DNA of 64,000 bases from Bacteroides sp. (GCA_014802335.1 JAAVCL010000027.1:1-64000), one strand, 5' to 3'. Numbered from the stretch's first letter, positions 48,732-60,651 are shown. Notes: generated from the sequence alone by a model not told the origin. Numbers and translations are program-made.

Positions 48732-51700
48732 ATGGCTTTTAGAAAAGATAATAAAATTAAAAGCAATTTTACGAAGATCACTATCGGACTCGCTTCCCCC
48801 GAAGAAATCAAGGAGAAGTCGAGTGGTGAAGTGCTCAAACCGGAGACTATCAACTATCGCACATACAAACCCGAGCGTGATGGTCTTTTCTGCGAGAAAA
48901 TCTTCGGTCCCGTAAAAGACTATGAATGTCATTGCGGAAAATATAAGCGTATTCGCTACAAAGGTATTGTCTGCGATCGTTGCGGTGTCGAGGTGACAGA
49001 AAAGAAAGTGCGCCGTGAACGCATGGGGCATATCGAACTCGTGGTGCCTGTGGCTCATATCTGGTATTTCCGCTCACTCCCCAACAAGATTGGTTATCTT
49101 CTCGGAATCCCTTCCAAGAAGCTTGAGGATATCATTTACTACGAGCGCTATGTTGTTATCAATCCCGGTAACGTAGAGGCTGAACTCGAACCCGGGAAAG
49201 GCCCGCGTCCGGTTGAGAAACTTGAGCTCCTAACCGAGGAACAATATATGAAAATCATTGATAGCCTTCCCGAGGGTAACGATCAGCTTGAGGATTCCGA
49301 TCCCAACAAGTTTGTTGCCAAAATGGGAGCCGAGGCTATCTATGAACTTCTGCAGAATATTGACCTCGTGTCTTTGGCAGCCGAGCTTCGCACACGTGCC
49401 AACAATGACGGTTCTCAGCAAAGAAAAACCGAAGCGCTCAAACGCCTTCAGGTTGTAAATTCATTCATTGCTTCGGCCAACAGAAACAAGCCTGAATGGA
49501 TGATACTTAAGGCTGTGCCTGTCATTCCCCCCGAATTGCGTCCTCTCGTGCCTCTCGACGGTGGCCGCTTCGCAACTTCCGACCTTAACGACCTCTACCG
49601 TCGTGTCATCATAAGAAACAACCGTCTGAAACGTCTTATCGAAATTCAGGCACCTGAAGTTATTCTTCGTAATGAAAAGCGTTTGCTTCAGGAAGCTGTC
49701 GATTCACTGCTCGACAACAGCCGCAAATCATCGGCCGTTAAGAGTGATGTGAACCGTCCGCTTAAGTCTCTGTCTGATTCTCTTAAAGGTAAGCAGGGTC
49801 GCTTCCGTCAGAATCTTCTCGGTAAGCGTGTGGACTATTCGGCACGTTCTGTAATCGTTGTCGGCCCCGAGCTCAAGATGCACGAATGTGGTATTCCTAA
49901 ACTCATGGCTGCCGAACTTTACAAACCTTTCGTAATCAGAAAACTTATTGAGCGAGGTATTGTAAAAACCGTTAAGAGTGCTAAAAAGATAGTTGACCGT
50001 AAAGAGCCGGTAGTTTGGGATATTCTAGAGCACGTGATGAAAGGACATCCGGTGCTTCTGAACCGTGCCCCGACTCTGCACCGTCTTGGTATTCAGGCTT
50101 TCCAGCCCCGCATGATTGAAGGTAAGGCTATTCAGCTTCACCCGTTGGCTTGTACGGCATTCAACGCCGACTTCGACGGTGACCAGATGGCTGTCCACCT
50201 TCCGCTCAGCAACGAAGCAGTGTTGGAAGCTCAGATGCTTATGCTCGGTGCGCATAACATCTTGAACCCTGCCAATGGTGCGCCTATCACCGTGCCCTCT
50301 CAGGATATGGTTCTCGGTCTTTACTATATCACCAAGCTCCGTAAGGGTGACAAAGGTGAGGGAACAGTATTCTACGGTCCCGAGGAAGCCGAAATCGCAT
50401 ACAATGAGGGCAAGGTAACTCTTCACGCTCCTGTAACTATCCTTGTCGATGACATTGTGGATGGCAAGCCGGTGAAGGTTCTTAAAGAAAACACATCTGT
50501 CGGCAGAGTGCTGTTTAACCAGTATGTGCCGAAAGAAATCGGATATGTAAACGAGATTATTTCAAAGAAATCTCTGCGTGTCATCATCAGCAATGTCATC
50601 AAGACATGCGGTGTGACCCGTTCTGCACAATTCCTTGACGATATCAAGAACCTTGGTTATCGCATGGCATTCCGTGGAGGATTGAGCTTTAACCTCGGTG
50701 ACGTCATTATTCCTGAGGAAAAAGCGCAATATGTTGCCGAAGGACATGCACAGGTTGAAGAGGTGCTCAATAACTTCGCAATGGGTTTCATCACCGGTAA
50801 CGACCGTTACAACCAGGTGATAGATATCTGGACACATGTAAACGACCGTCTTGCCTCGACTCTTATGAAGCAAATGGAGGAAGACCAGCAGGGCTTCAAC
50901 TCTGTTTACATGATGCTTGACTCGGGTGCCCGTGGTTCGCGCGACCAGATCCGTCAGCTTTCAGGTATGCGTGGTCTTATGGCCAAGCCTCAGAAAGCCG
51001 GTGCCGAAGGTGGTCAGATCATTGAAAACCCGATTCTTGCGAACTTCAAGGAAGGCCTCTCCGTGCTCGAGTACTTTATTTCTACTCACGGTGCTCGTAA
51101 AGGTCTTGCGGATACTGCGCTTAAGACTGCCGATGCCGGTTATCTTACCCGTCGTCTCGTTGACGTGGCTCACGATGTCATTATCAACGAAGAAGACTGC
51201 GGAACACTCCGTGGTCTGGTCTGCACCGAAATCAAGAACAATGAAGAGGTTGTTGCTTCACTGTCAGAGAGAATTCTCGGCCGCGTGTCGGTGCATGATG
51301 TGGTAGACCCCTTCAACCCCGAAGATATCATTGTGCATGCCGGTGAAGAAATCACTGAGGCTGCCGCCGAACGCATTGAAAAATCTCCTATCGAGTCGGT
51401 AGAAATCCGCTCGGTTCTGACATGCGAATCCAAGAAAGGTGTTTGTGCCAAGTGTTACGGTCGCAACCTTTCAACCCATCGCATGGTGCAGAAGGGTGAG
51501 GCTGTCGGTGTGATTGCAGCTCAGTCAATCGGTGAGCCCGGTACGCAGCTTACACTCCGTACGTTCCACGTCGGTGGTGTGGCCGGTAACGTTGCTGCGA
51601 AGAAAGATGTTACAACTCGTCATGATGGTCGCCTTGAGATTGATGAACTCAGAACTGTCAAAGACAAAGAGGGTGTTGACATCGTGGTTGGACGTATGGC

Positions 51701-53054
51701 TGAAATGCGCCTCGTTGAACCGAAATCGGGCATTGTGCTCATGACTGCCAATATCCCCTATGGTTCACGCCTGTATTGCAAGGATGGTCAGGTTGTGGAA
51801 TCGGGCACTATGATTTGCGAATGGGACCCCTTCAACGCTGTTATCGTTACAGAAGAGGGTGGTTTTGTAAGATTCGAAAATGTGGAAGAAGGTGTTACAT
51901 TCCGTGTGGAATCAGAAGAAGGTACCAACTTCCACGAAAAGATTATCATCGAATCCAAGGATCGTACAAAAGTTCCGTCCGCTCATCTATACAATTCCGA
52001 GAACGAACTGATCAGAACATATTCTCTCCCTGTGGGCGCTCACTTGCTCATCAATGAGGGTGAGGAGGTAACTCCGGGTCAGGTGATCGTGAAGATTCCG
52101 CGCGCCAACAACAGTGCGGGTGACATCACCGGTGGTCTTCCTCGAGTTACAGAGTTGTTCGAAGCTCGCAACCCGTCGAATCCTGCAGTGGTTTCTGAAA
52201 TTGACGGTGAGGTTAAGATCGGTAAGATTAAACGTGGTAATCGTGAAATCAGTGTCACAAGCAAGCTCGGTCAGGAAAAGAAATATCTTGTTCCTCTCTC
52301 CAAGCAGATTCTCGTGCAGGAGAACGACTATGTACGTGCAGGTACGCCGCTTTCCGATGGTGCGATCACTCCCGAGGATATTCTTAATATCATGGGCCCG
52401 ACTGCCGTTCAGGAATACATCGTTAACGAGGTTCAGGACGTTTACCGCATGCAGGGTGTGAAGATCAACGACAAGCACTTTGAAGTAATCGTTCGCCAGA
52501 TGATGCGCAAAGTCAACATCATTGATCCGGGAGACACCAAGTTCCTCGAACAGCAGATTGTCGACAAGCGTGACTTTATGGATGAAAACGACAGCATCTG
52601 GGGTAAAAAATATATTCTTGATGCCGGCGACAGCACAACTTACCTTGCAGGCCAGATCATCACTCAGCGTAAGCTCCGTGACGAAAATTCGGCTCTGAAG
52701 CGTAAAGACTTGCGCACAATGACCGTGCGCGATGCAATGCCTGCCACATCTCGTCAGATTCTGCAAGGTATCACCCGTGCAGCTCTGCAGACTTCAAGCT
52801 TCATGTCGGCTGCTTCATTCCAGGAAACAACCAAAGTTCTCAACGAAGCTGCAATCAACGGTAAATCTGATAATCTCGAAGGTATGAAAGAAAACGTTAT
52901 CTGCGGTCACCTTATTCCCGCCGGTACCGGTCTTCGTGAATACCAGAAGCTCGTAGTTGCAAACAAAGATGAGCTGGCTGCTTTGCAGATAACTGATGTG
53001 CCTGATGACATCATTGAAGTCGAGGCCGGAGAAATTAATCCGGTCGGTGCATAA
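48732..53054 (+). CDS. rpoC: DNA-directed RNA polymerase subunit beta'
   Basis: [17 protein letters not shown]-x-C zinc motif [22 protein letters not shown]. Confidence 0.99.
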   Translation: MAFRKDNKIKSNFTKITIGLASPEEIKEKSSGEVLKPETINYRTYKPERDGLFCEKIFGPVKDYECHCGKYKRIRYKGIVCDRCGVEVTEKKVRRERMGHIELVVPVAHIWYFRSLPNKIGYLLGIPSKKLEDIIYYERYVVINPGNVEAELEPGKGPRPVEKLELLTEEQYMKIIDSLPEGNDQLEDSDPNKFVAKMGAEAIYELLQNIDLVSLAAELRTRANNDGSQQRKTEALKRLQVVNSFIASANRNKPEWMILKAVPVIPPELRPLVPLDGGRFATSDLNDLYRRVIIRNNRLKRLIEIQAPEVILRNEKRLLQEAVDSLLDNSRKSSAVKSDVNRPLKSLSDSLKGKQGRFRQNLLGKRVDYSARSVIVVGPELKMHECGIPKLMAAELYKPFVIRKLIERGIVKTVKSAKKIVDRKEPVVWDILEHVMKGHPVLLNRAPTLHRLGIQAFQPRMIEGKAIQLHPLACTAFNADFDGDQMAVHLPLSNEAVLEAQMLMLGAHNILNPANGAPITVPSQDMVLGLYYITKLRKGDKGEGTVFYGPEEAEIAYNEGKVTLHAPVTILVDDIVDGKPVKVLKENTSVGRVLFNQYVPKEIGYVNEIISKKSLRVIISNVIKTCGVTRSAQFLDDIKNLGYRMAFRGGLSFNLGDVIIPEEKAQYVAEGHAQVEEVLNNFAMGFITGNDRYNQVIDIWTHVNDRLASTLMKQMEEDQQGFNSVYMMLDSGARGSRDQIRQLSGMRGLMAKPQKAGAEGGQIIENPILANFKEGLSVLEYFISTHGARKGLADTALKTADAGYLTRRLVDVAHDVIINEEDCGTLRGLVCTEIKNNEEVVASLSERILGRVSVHDVVDPFNPEDIIVHAGEEITEAAAERIEKSPIESVEIRSVLTCESKKGVCAKCYGRNLSTHRMVQKGEAVGVIAAQSIGEPGTQLTLRTFHVGGVAGNVAAKKDVTTRHDGRLEIDELRTVKDKEGVDIVVGRMAEMRLVEPKSGIVLMTANIPYGSRLYCKDGQVVESGTMICEWDPFNAVIVTEEGGFVRFENVEEGVTFRVESEEGTNFHEKIIIESKDRTKVPSAHLYNSENELIRTYSLPVGAHLLINEGEEVTPGQVIVKIPRANNSAGDITGGLPRVTELFEARNPSNPAVVSEIDGEVKIGKIKRGNREISVTSKLGQEKKYLVPLSKQILVQENDYVRAGTPLSDGAITPEDILNIMGPTAVQEYIVNEVQDVYRMQGVKINDKHFEVIVRQMMRKVNIIDPGDTKFLEQQIVDKRDFMDENDSIWGKKYILDAGDSTTYLAGQIITQRKLRDENSALKRKDLRTMTVRDAMPATSRQILQGITRAALQTSSFMSAASFQETTKVLNEAAINGKSDNLEGMKENVICGHLIPAGTGLREYQKLVVANKDELAALQITDVPDDIIEVEAGEINPVGA

Positions 53055-53078
53055 TCAGTAACGTATTATAAACCAATA

Positions 53079-53110
53079 AAAAACTGCCGCACATTTGTGC
53101 GGCAGTTTTT
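53079..53110 (+). terminator. Strong intrinsic terminator after rpoC
   Basis: aaaaactgccgcaca-tt-tgtgcggcagttttt. Confidence 0.9.
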
Positions 53111-53363
53111 TATTGTGGCTGTGTCAATTGTGATTAGATTGACAGTTGTTGCATGCTGCAACGTTGCAGATATATTGTTTTTAGCGTTTAAATTTATATT
53201 TTTGCAGACAAATCGTGGTAAATATCATCAGGATATTGTTAATAAAATGTAAAATAGGGTAGAGGTCTTTATTTTGGATATAATTAATTCAAAGCCCGCG
53301 CCGGAATAATCCCCGAGATTATACCGGGAGACATCAACAAACAATTAATTAATAACTTAATAT

Positions 53364-56030
53364 ATGTCACAGACTCATCATTACAAAGGTCTAACAGAGG
53401 CAGAAGTTGCTGCCAGCAGACAACAGCATGGAGTGAATATACTTACTCCGGCTGATAAAGTTTCTTTGTGGCGCCGTTTTTTAGAAAAATTCGGCGACCC
53501 GCTCATTATTATTCTTTTAATTGCCGGAGCTCTTTCCATTGCCATTTCATGCTATGAATTCTGGGGATTAGGGAAAGATGCCGGGGTATTTATAGAACCT
53601 GTAGGTATTTTCATTGCTATTTTGCTTGCTACGGGCCTTGCATTTATATTCGAACTTAAAGCTGATAAGGAATTCGCTCTGCTTAATCAAGTCAACGATG
53701 ATGAATCGGTGCAGGTAATCCGAGAGGGAAACGTTACAACTATTCCCCGTAAAGATGTTGTGGTGGGCGACATAGTGTTGCTTAATACCGGTGAAGAAGT
53801 GCCCGCTGATGGTGAATTGCTCGAAGCCGTGTTATTGAACATCGACGAATCAACTCTTACCGGAGAACCAATCTGCCATAAAACAACTATTGTTGAAGAC
53901 TTCGATCCCGACGCCACATTCCCTTCCAATCATGCCATGAGAGGCACGAAAGTCATGGAAGGTCACGGAGTGATGAAGGTGCTTGCAGTTGGTGACAATA
54001 CTGAAAATGGAAAAGTGTTTCAGGCTGCCCAGATCGACAACAGCGTTAAGACACCCCTAAACGAACAGCTTGACGGACTCGGTGACTTAATCACCAAAAT
54101 ATCATACGTTTTTGCTGCAGCTATTGTCATCGGCCGAATCATAATGTACTTTATCGGCATGGAATTCGATTGGATAGACTTCTTGGCTTATCTGCTTCAG
54201 ACACTTATGATTGCTGTGACGCTGGTGGTTGTTGCAGTGCCTGAAGGTCTACCGATGGCGGTTACTCTTTCACTGGCCTATTCGATGCGCAGAATGCTCA
54301 AGACAAATAATCTTGTCAGAAAAATGCATGCCTGCGAAACGATGGGTGCCACTACCGTGATTTGTACCGATAAGACCGGAACGCTCACTCAGAATCAGAT
54401 GACCATTTACGAAACCAATTTCTATGGTAATCCCGATAATGACGTTCTCATCGAAGGCATTGCCGTGAATTCTACGGCACAACTTGATTTTTCAGGTGAA
54501 AAGCCAAGTGTTCTCGGTAATCCTACTGAGGGTGCTCTGCTACTTTGGCTTCATAAGCGTGGCATAAATTATCTTGACGTTAAGGAAAAGACCACAAGAG
54601 TAGAGGAACTTCCATTCTCGACGGAAAGAAAATATATGGCTACCGTGGTAAAATCGGCCTCCGGAAAAACCATTCTATATGTGAAAGGTGCACCCGAAAT
54701 TATCTTCGGTATGTGTAAGAACACAGCGGGGGTTACCAAAAAAGAAATAGATGCACAGCTTCTTGAATACCAGAACCAGGCCATGCGCACACTCGGATTT
54801 GCTTATCAGGAGTTGAAGCAGGGCGATAAAACCATCTCTGACGGTAAGGTTGTGGCCGATAACCTTACATTCCTTGGTATAGTTGCCATATCCGATCCGG
54901 TGCGGGCAGATGTGCCGGATGCGGTTAACGAAGTGCTTCACGCAGGTATAAAAGTTAAAATTGTAACAGGCGACACTCCCGGAACGGCTAAAGAAATCGG
55001 ACGCCAGATAGGGTTGTGGGATGACAAGGTTGACACCGACAAGAATATCATAACAGGCGTTGAGTTTGCTGAACTCAGTGATGAGGAATTAAAGAATCGC
55101 GTAGGAGAGATAAAAATTATTGCCCGCGCGCGTCCCATGGATAAAAAACGTCTTGTCGAGGCTCTGCAAGCCAACAATGAAGTTGTGGCTGTTACCGGTG
55201 ACGGAACAAACGATGCTCCTGCCTTGAAGGCAGCTCATGTGGGTCTTTCAATGGGCGATGGCACGTCGGTGGCTAAAGAAGCTTCAGATATCACAATTGT
55301 TGACAATTCGTTCTCTTCAATAGGACGTGCCGTGATGTGGGGCCGTTCGCTTTTCCAAAATATTCAACGGTTCATTCTCTTCCAGATGACTGTCAATGTG
55401 GCCGCTTGCTTCATTGTGCTTGCCGGTGCATTTATGGGTACCGAATCGCCCCTTACCGTCACGCAGATGCTTTGGGTAAACCTCATAATGGACACATTTG
55501 CGGCCATGGCGCTCGCTTCGCTGCCTCCTTCCAAGTCGGTGATGAACGATAAGCCGCGATCTCGGGAAGCTTTCATAATTAATCGCCCGATGTGGAATTC
55601 CATAATTGGGGTGGGTGGAATCTTCTTTGTCATTCTTCTCGTTCTTCTTTACATCTTCGAGCACTATGATGTGACAAGCATGTTGAATATTTTCAGCTTC
55701 AATCCGCAACCGGCCGTCGACGCTTTGAATCCCTCTTTGACTCCGGTGGAATTATCTCTCTTCTTTACAATTTTCGTATTCCTCCAATTCTGGAACATGT
55801 TCAATGCGCGTGCATTTGAAACCGGCCGTTCAGCATTCCATTTCAAGGGTTGCAGCGGGTTCTTGCTGATTGCACTCATCATCCTTCTGGGCCAGATTCT
55901 GATTGTAACTGTCGGTGGTAACTTCTTCAATGTGGTGCCTCTTTCTGTTACTGATTGGGCAATAATAATTGGTGCCACTTCTTTCGTGCTTTGGTTCGGA
56001 GAAATTGGAAGACTCTTCTCTAAGAAGTAA
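53364..56030 (+). CDS. Calcium-translocating P-type ATPase, PMCA-type
   Basis: 888 aa; ICTDKTGTLTQNQMT; VVAVTGDGTNDAPALKAAHVGLSMG. Confidence 0.93.
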   Translation: MSQTHHYKGLTEAEVAASRQQHGVNILTPADKVSLWRRFLEKFGDPLIIILLIAGALSIAISCYEFWGLGKDAGVFIEPVGIFIAILLATGLAFIFELKADKEFALLNQVNDDESVQVIREGNVTTIPRKDVVVGDIVLLNTGEEVPADGELLEAVLLNIDESTLTGEPICHKTTIVEDFDPDATFPSNHAMRGTKVMEGHGVMKVLAVGDNTENGKVFQAAQIDNSVKTPLNEQLDGLGDLITKISYVFAAAIVIGRIIMYFIGMEFDWIDFLAYLLQTLMIAVTLVVVAVPEGLPMAVTLSLAYSMRRMLKTNNLVRKMHACETMGATTVICTDKTGTLTQNQMTIYETNFYGNPDNDVLIEGIAVNSTAQLDFSGEKPSVLGNPTEGALLLWLHKRGINYLDVKEKTTRVEELPFSTERKYMATVVKSASGKTILYVKGAPEIIFGMCKNTAGVTKKEIDAQLLEYQNQAMRTLGFAYQELKQGDKTISDGKVVADNLTFLGIVAISDPVRADVPDAVNEVLHAGIKVKIVTGDTPGTAKEIGRQIGLWDDKVDTDKNIITGVEFAELSDEELKNRVGEIKIIARARPMDKKRLVEALQANNEVVAVTGDGTNDAPALKAAHVGLSMGDGTSVAKEASDITIVDNSFSSIGRAVMWGRSLFQNIQRFILFQMTVNVAACFIVLAGAFMGTESPLTVTQMLWVNLIMDTFAAMALASLPPSKSVMNDKPRSREAFIINRPMWNSIIGVGGIFFVILLVLLYIFEHYDVTSMLNIFSFNPQPAVDALNPSLTPVELSLFFTIFVFLQFWNMFNARAFETGRSAFHFKGCSGFLLIALIILLGQILIVTVGGNFFNVVPLSVTDWAIIIGATSFVLWFGEIGRLFSKK

Positions 56031-56463
56031 CAACAGTCTAATTCTATGGTGAAATAACGGTTTTATTCACCATTTTTGAATCGCTTATTGCGAAATTACC
56101 GTGAATAAGAAATAGTCGTAAACTGCCTTAATTAATTATACTTCATAATCGTTCTTTGCCGGAAACGCAAAATACGATTGTGAAGTATGATTTATTTCTG
56201 AGTTATAGCTGTTCATCACACGGATATGTAGTCCTTGGAAATTAGCTATGACTTGTTTTCGAGTATTTTTTTGAATGATTTTGGAATCGCGAACAAAGAG
56301 ATTAGTTGGCTCAACGGCTGATTAACAATTTTAGAGCATGAAAGAACGGCAATAAGCATAGCAACTGACAACTACTTCAAAATAAACTGATTTCGAATAC
56401 ATTCTTAAGAAGTTACTTAAGAGCATTAAATTTATACGGATTCTAAGAAAAAATAATTGAATA

Positions 56464-57693
56464 ATGGTAGAAAGCCAAAATACACTTGATAATTATTTTC
56501 AAATTCTAAGGGAATTTTTAGCATCGCTCACAGGTCTTGATATCACCGACGGGTGGATCTCAACTCTTCTTTTTATCGGTGTCCTTTTGATTTCAGTAGC
56601 CGCTTATTATCTGACAATCGGATTTTTAAGATTGGTGGCAATCATAGTTGAAAAAACTGAAACTGATTGGGATGACGACCTTATAAACGCCCCATTGCTT
56701 CGGGGAATTTCTCTCTTATCACCGGCGGTTGTGGCCGAATGGCTGTTGCCACACTGCTTTGTAAGGCTCGGAGGATTCTATTCAGTGATTCACCTGATAG
56801 CGTCATTCTATATAGTGGCAGTCGCAGTCTATGCACTTAACACATTTCTCGACAATCTTTTATTTGCTTTCTCGCGACGCACGCGCTTCAAACCTTTTGC
56901 AGTAAAAGGTATATTCCAGATGGTAAAACTGATAATTATATCCATCGGAATAATTATCTGTATAAGCCTGCTCATCGGGAAATCTCCAATTGCCATAATC
57001 ACGGCTTTAGGAGCATCTGCCGCAATTCTTATGTTAGTTTTTAAAGATACAATTATGGGGCTGGTGGCTTCCGTGCAGCTCACGGCAAATAAAATGCTGC
57101 ATAAAGGAGATTGGATAGTTGTATCCAAGCACAATGCTAACGGAGAGGTCATCGACATTTCGCTCACCACAGTTAAGGTTCGCAACTGGGATAATTCTAT
57201 AACTACAATCCCGCCATATTCATTAGTATCGGAATCTTTTCAGAATTTTCAGGCAATGCGCCGCTCCGGAGCAAGACGAGTGTGCCGTCCGGTTTATATT
57301 GATATTAACAGTGTGGGTTTTCTGACTGACGATAAATTAAAACAACTTGTCGGAGAGGGCTTTATTCCGGCCGACTCCGACAGTAAGATTAATCTCAGAC
57401 TTTTCCGTGAATACATGGAAAGCTGGTTGGAAAACAATTCCCATGTGCGCAAAGATATGATTTATATGGTGCGCCAGCTCGAACCAACATCTTCCGGTTT
57501 GCCACTGGAATTTTACTTTTTCCTCAATGAAGTGAAGTGGAAAGAATTCGAGCATTTGCAATCCTCAGTGTTCGACCATATTTATGCCACTGCTCCGCTG
57601 TTCGGCCTTTCTATTTTTCAGACCCCGGCCGGGTCAGACATCAGAGACAGTGCCGTTCTCAAGGCGTTGGCGCATGATGATGCGGGCAAATGA
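56464..57693 (+). CDS. Mechanosensitive ion channel (MscS) family protein
   Basis: LVFKDTIMGLVASVQLTANKMLHKGDWIVVSKHNANGEVIDISLTTVKVRNWDNSITTIPPYSLVSE. Confidence 0.9.
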   Translation: MVESQNTLDNYFQILREFLASLTGLDITDGWISTLLFIGVLLISVAAYYLTIGFLRLVAIIVEKTETDWDDDLINAPLLRGISLLSPAVVAEWLLPHCFVRLGGFYSVIHLIASFYIVAVAVYALNTFLDNLLFAFSRRTRFKPFAVKGIFQMVKLIIISIGIIICISLLIGKSPIAIITALGASAAILMLVFKDTIMGLVASVQLTANKMLHKGDWIVVSKHNANGEVIDISLTTVKVRNWDNSITTIPPYSLVSESFQNFQAMRRSGARRVCRPVYIDINSVGFLTDDKLKQLVGEGFIPADSDSKINLRLFREYMESWLENNSHVRKDMIYMVRQLEPTSSGLPLEFYFFLNEVKWKEFEHLQSSVFDHIYATAPLFGLSIFQTPAGSDIRDSAVLKALAHDDAGK

Positions 57694-58098
57694 TTCCGGA
57701 AGTCGAACGTTATACAAATCAAATGCTTTGTCGAAAAGCGGAGCGATTTCTTCATCCTTCATTCCGGCAATGCCACAGCCGATTCTCGTTACATAGAACG
57801 TATTCTGGTCCCATTCCTCGGCAAGCCGTATAAACTCGTCAATATATGGCTTGATTGTTTCCGGTCCTCCCTGCATGGTGGGGATTGCATACGATTGACC
57901 CTGCAGTCCCACTCCTTGCCCCATGCGGGCTCCGAACCGTTTAACAGCTGTTCTCGCTGCCCCTCCAAGGTGCCGACCCTCAAGATTGCTGCCGAACACA
58001 AATATGTCATCCGGTTCGAGATCGGTGATCATCTCGGGTGTGAACTTTCGCGTGCCTAAGGCTCGCGTCACGTCAAGATCCGTTATTTTATTCATCAT
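57634..58098 (-). CDS. Small conserved protein (A1S_2505-type/macro-like)
   Basis: DIFVFGSNLEGRHLGGAARTAVKRFGARMGQGVGLQGQSYAIPTM; YVTRIGCGIAGMKDEEIAPLF. Confidence 0.8.
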   Translation of the reverse strand: MMNKITDLDVTRALGTRKFTPEMITDLEPDDIFVFGSNLEGRHLGGAARTAVKRFGARMGQGVGLQGQSYAIPTMQGGPETIKPYIDEFIRLAEEWDQNTFYVTRIGCGIAGMKDEEIAPLFDKAFDLYNVRLPESFARIIMRQRLENGTVSDV

Positions 58099-58438
58099 CA
58101 GATAATTCTGTTATATCTTTGCTGTTTTCTTTGCGACGCGGATTCGCCGGGAACCAGCCTTTCTTAACTCTTTCGCGTTGTTCACGGACTTCAAGAATAC
58201 TCCAGAAGCAAGAAAATGAGGTCACTCCGAGTATAATTGAAATCGTGCCATGGGTCGAAATTGACAAAGCGAATGTCAAAATCCCTCCTGCCAAGAAAAG
58301 CCAATTGCTTTTTTGACCCAAATAGTATTCTCCCTTTATAACCAGAGGATGAAACACCCCGATGATAAGAAAAGTTAACAAACCTATAAGAATGCCTTCA
58401 AGATTGTTGGTGGCAATAAATTCTTGAATCGTATTCAT
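58088..58438 (-). CDS. Small membrane protein
   Basis: 116 aa with hydrophobic segments; overlaps the downstream CDS by 11 nt. Confidence 0.7.
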   Translation of the reverse strand: MNTIQEFIATNNLEGILIGLLTFLIIGVFHPLVIKGEYYLGQKSNWLFLAGGILTFALSISTHGTISIILGVTSFSCFWSILEVREQRERVKKGWFPANPRRKENSKDITELSDDE

Positions 58439-58439
58439 A

Positions 58440-58471
58440 TTTACTTATTTACTTATTTACTTATTTACTTA
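58440..58471 (-). repeat. Octanucleotide tandem repeat (TTTACTTA)x4 abutting a start codon
   Basis: Four perfect 8-bp units one nt upstream of the minus-strand ATG at 58438. Confidence 0.95.
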
Positions 58472-58512
58472 ATAAACGTATACTTAAGCGATAACAAAAC
58501 CTGCTGATTCCA

Positions 58513-59748
58513 TCAAACCGGTTCGAACCCGATTTCCCTTATCAGACTTCGCGCTGCATCATGGTCATGGTTGCCGCTCACGGTTGCGGTCCCTTTTGAA
58601 AGGTCCACATACACATTCTCAACTCCCGGAACAGTTGATAGATTACGTTCCACCGAATTTTGGCAGTGAGGGCATGTCATTCCCTTGATACGATAAACCG
58701 TGATGTTATCTTCATCGGCCGCAACTAATTTAGAATTACGTTTAGGGATGAAGGCGATAACAAGAAGAATTAAAAGGATAGCCGAACATATTGTAGAGAA
58801 CAAGGGCAGTTCATGGTGACAGGCCTCTTTAATCGAATCAATTGCAGGAATAAACAGAGTTCGGGGTAACAAATAGTCTATCATCAGACCGAACAGGATA
58901 GCACCGACTGATATTGAGGTCACATATAGAGCCGCTGTCCGTTTTCCCATTGTGCGCGAAATTACAGCCATAGATGCAAAATTCGCGGCAGGGCCGGCCA
59001 TAAGAAGCACCAAGGCTGCCCCGGGAGAGAGTCCCTTCAGCATCAGCGACATTGCAATTGGTATCGAACCTGTGGCACAAACATACATCGGAACCGATAT
59101 GACAAGCATGGCCAGCATGGCAATAAATGGATGTTCACCAAGTGCTATCAGAAAATCTTCCGGCACGAAGATCGTTATCAAAGCAGCAATTACAAGACCG
59201 GCAACGAGCCACTTGCCTATACTTTTAAGCAGCGTGTAAAACCCATAAACAAATGTATCTTTTACTTTTGCGGCAAATGTGGTCGGCTTTTCATCGTCAA
59301 CTCCGGTGACTGCGCACGAGGTGCCGGCTTCACTCGAATTTTTCTTTTCATCCTTGCCCATCAGCCAGCCGCCACCAAGAGCGGTGACCAGAGCCGCTAC
59401 CGGACGTATTATGGCAAAAGCCGGACCGAGCAGAGAATAAGTAGCGGCAATGCTGTCAACACCCGTCTGAGGTGTGGCTATGAGAAAAGAGGTGGTGGAA
59501 GCCTTCGATGCTCCGCCACGGTGCATGGCTACGGCAGTAGGCAAAACTCCGCATGAACACAAGGGGAGGGGAATACCGATCATAGCAGCCTTAAAAACCG
59601 ATGAAAAATTGTTACCCGACAAATGGCGATTCATCAACGATGCGGGCACAAATGCATGCAGAATCCCGGCGATGAGAAGTCCCAATAGAATGTAAGGAGA
59701 CATCTCATTCAATATATGTAACAGAGTATTCAAAATATCCATATTCAT
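58513..59748 (-). CDS. SO_0444-type Cu/Zn efflux permease with C-terminal HMA domain
   Basis: GIPLPLCSCGVLPTAVAMHRGGASKASTTSFLIATPQTGVDSI; C-terminal IKGMTCPHCQNSVERNLSTVPGVENVYVDLSKGTATV. Confidence 0.88.
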   Translation of the reverse strand: MNMDILNTLLHILNEMSPYILLGLLIAGILHAFVPASLMNRHLSGNNFSSVFKAAMIGIPLPLCSCGVLPTAVAMHRGGASKASTTSFLIATPQTGVDSIAATYSLLGPAFAIIRPVAALVTALGGGWLMGKDEKKNSSEAGTSCAVTGVDDEKPTTFAAKVKDTFVYGFYTLLKSIGKWLVAGLVIAALITIFVPEDFLIALGEHPFIAMLAMLVISVPMYVCATGSIPIAMSLMLKGLSPGAALVLLMAGPAANFASMAVISRTMGKRTAALYVTSISVGAILFGLMIDYLLPRTLFIPAIDSIKEACHHELPLFSTICSAILLILLVIAFIPKRNSKLVAADEDNITVYRIKGMTCPHCQNSVERNLSTVPGVENVYVDLSKGTATVSGNHDHDAARSLIREIGFEPV

Positions 59749-60056
59749 AATGTCGGTAAATTATATATTAACGTGCTTTAGATGAAAATATTATAAATTG
59801 ACTTATCTCAATTAACCGATAGTCTCCTTATTTTCCCGGCATATTTAACTTTTTTATTTTTGAGGTGTCTAATATGTATATTGCGACTTACGGTTCATAG
59901 TTACCGCTGATTGACAGATGTGTGCCCTGTTCGCCTCATTTCTTGTTTGTTTATCGTCTGATTATCTATGTCGTAACTGAGCGCAATTGATTTATGCATA
60001 AATAAAAGCTTTATTGTAATAGTAATAAGAAAAGATTTTAAAAGAAAATATATAAA

Positions 60057-60575
60057 ATGAAAAGAATGAATTTTACTCTTCGCATATTGATGGTTGTTCT
60101 GCTTGCCTTGGCAGTTGAACCTCACTTTGATTCTCAGATATTTGCCTCCACCCGTGTAAATACTTCGACAGGAATGTCAAGGCCGGGTGATAACGGAAAA
60201 CCGAATAATCATCGCCCCGGTGGTCCCAATCGCCCTCAGGAGAGTCTGGATCGCCCCGGAAGTAATAATGGGGCAGGAAACAAACATTTTGATCGTAACC
60301 GTCGTGAAGCTGAAAAGTTGCTTCGAAAGGCCGACGAATATCAGCGCAAGGCCGATAGGTACAATTACGAAGCTAAAAAATGCCTTCGTGAAGCCGACCA
60401 ATACAAGCTTGCTGCCCGGAGATATGCCGGCATGCGTGATTACCGTAATGCTCAAAAAGCCGACAGAAAGGCTCAGAATGCCATGAATAATTATTCTAAA
60501 TATTCTCGGCGCGCCGCCGATGCAGCCCGCACAGCCTCGCAATATAGGCAGCAAGCTGCACGGATACTCAGATAA
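60057..60575 (+). CDS. Exported, strongly basic helical protein of unknown function
   Basis: Signal-peptide-like N-term, Pro/Asn/Gly-rich linker, then K/R/A/Y-rich helix. Confidence 0.65.
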   Translation: MKRMNFTLRILMVVLLALAVEPHFDSQIFASTRVNTSTGMSRPGDNGKPNNHRPGGPNRPQESLDRPGSNNGAGNKHFDRNRREAEKLLRKADEYQRKADRYNYEAKKCLREADQYKLAARRYAGMRDYRNAQKADRKAQNAMNNYSKYSRRAADAARTASQYRQQAARILR

Positions 60576-60651
60576 ACACTCTTTAATCTCACATTAATCT
60601 CACATCTTGTATTATGGTTAGTTCTTTGAACCGCATATAAAAACGAGCATC

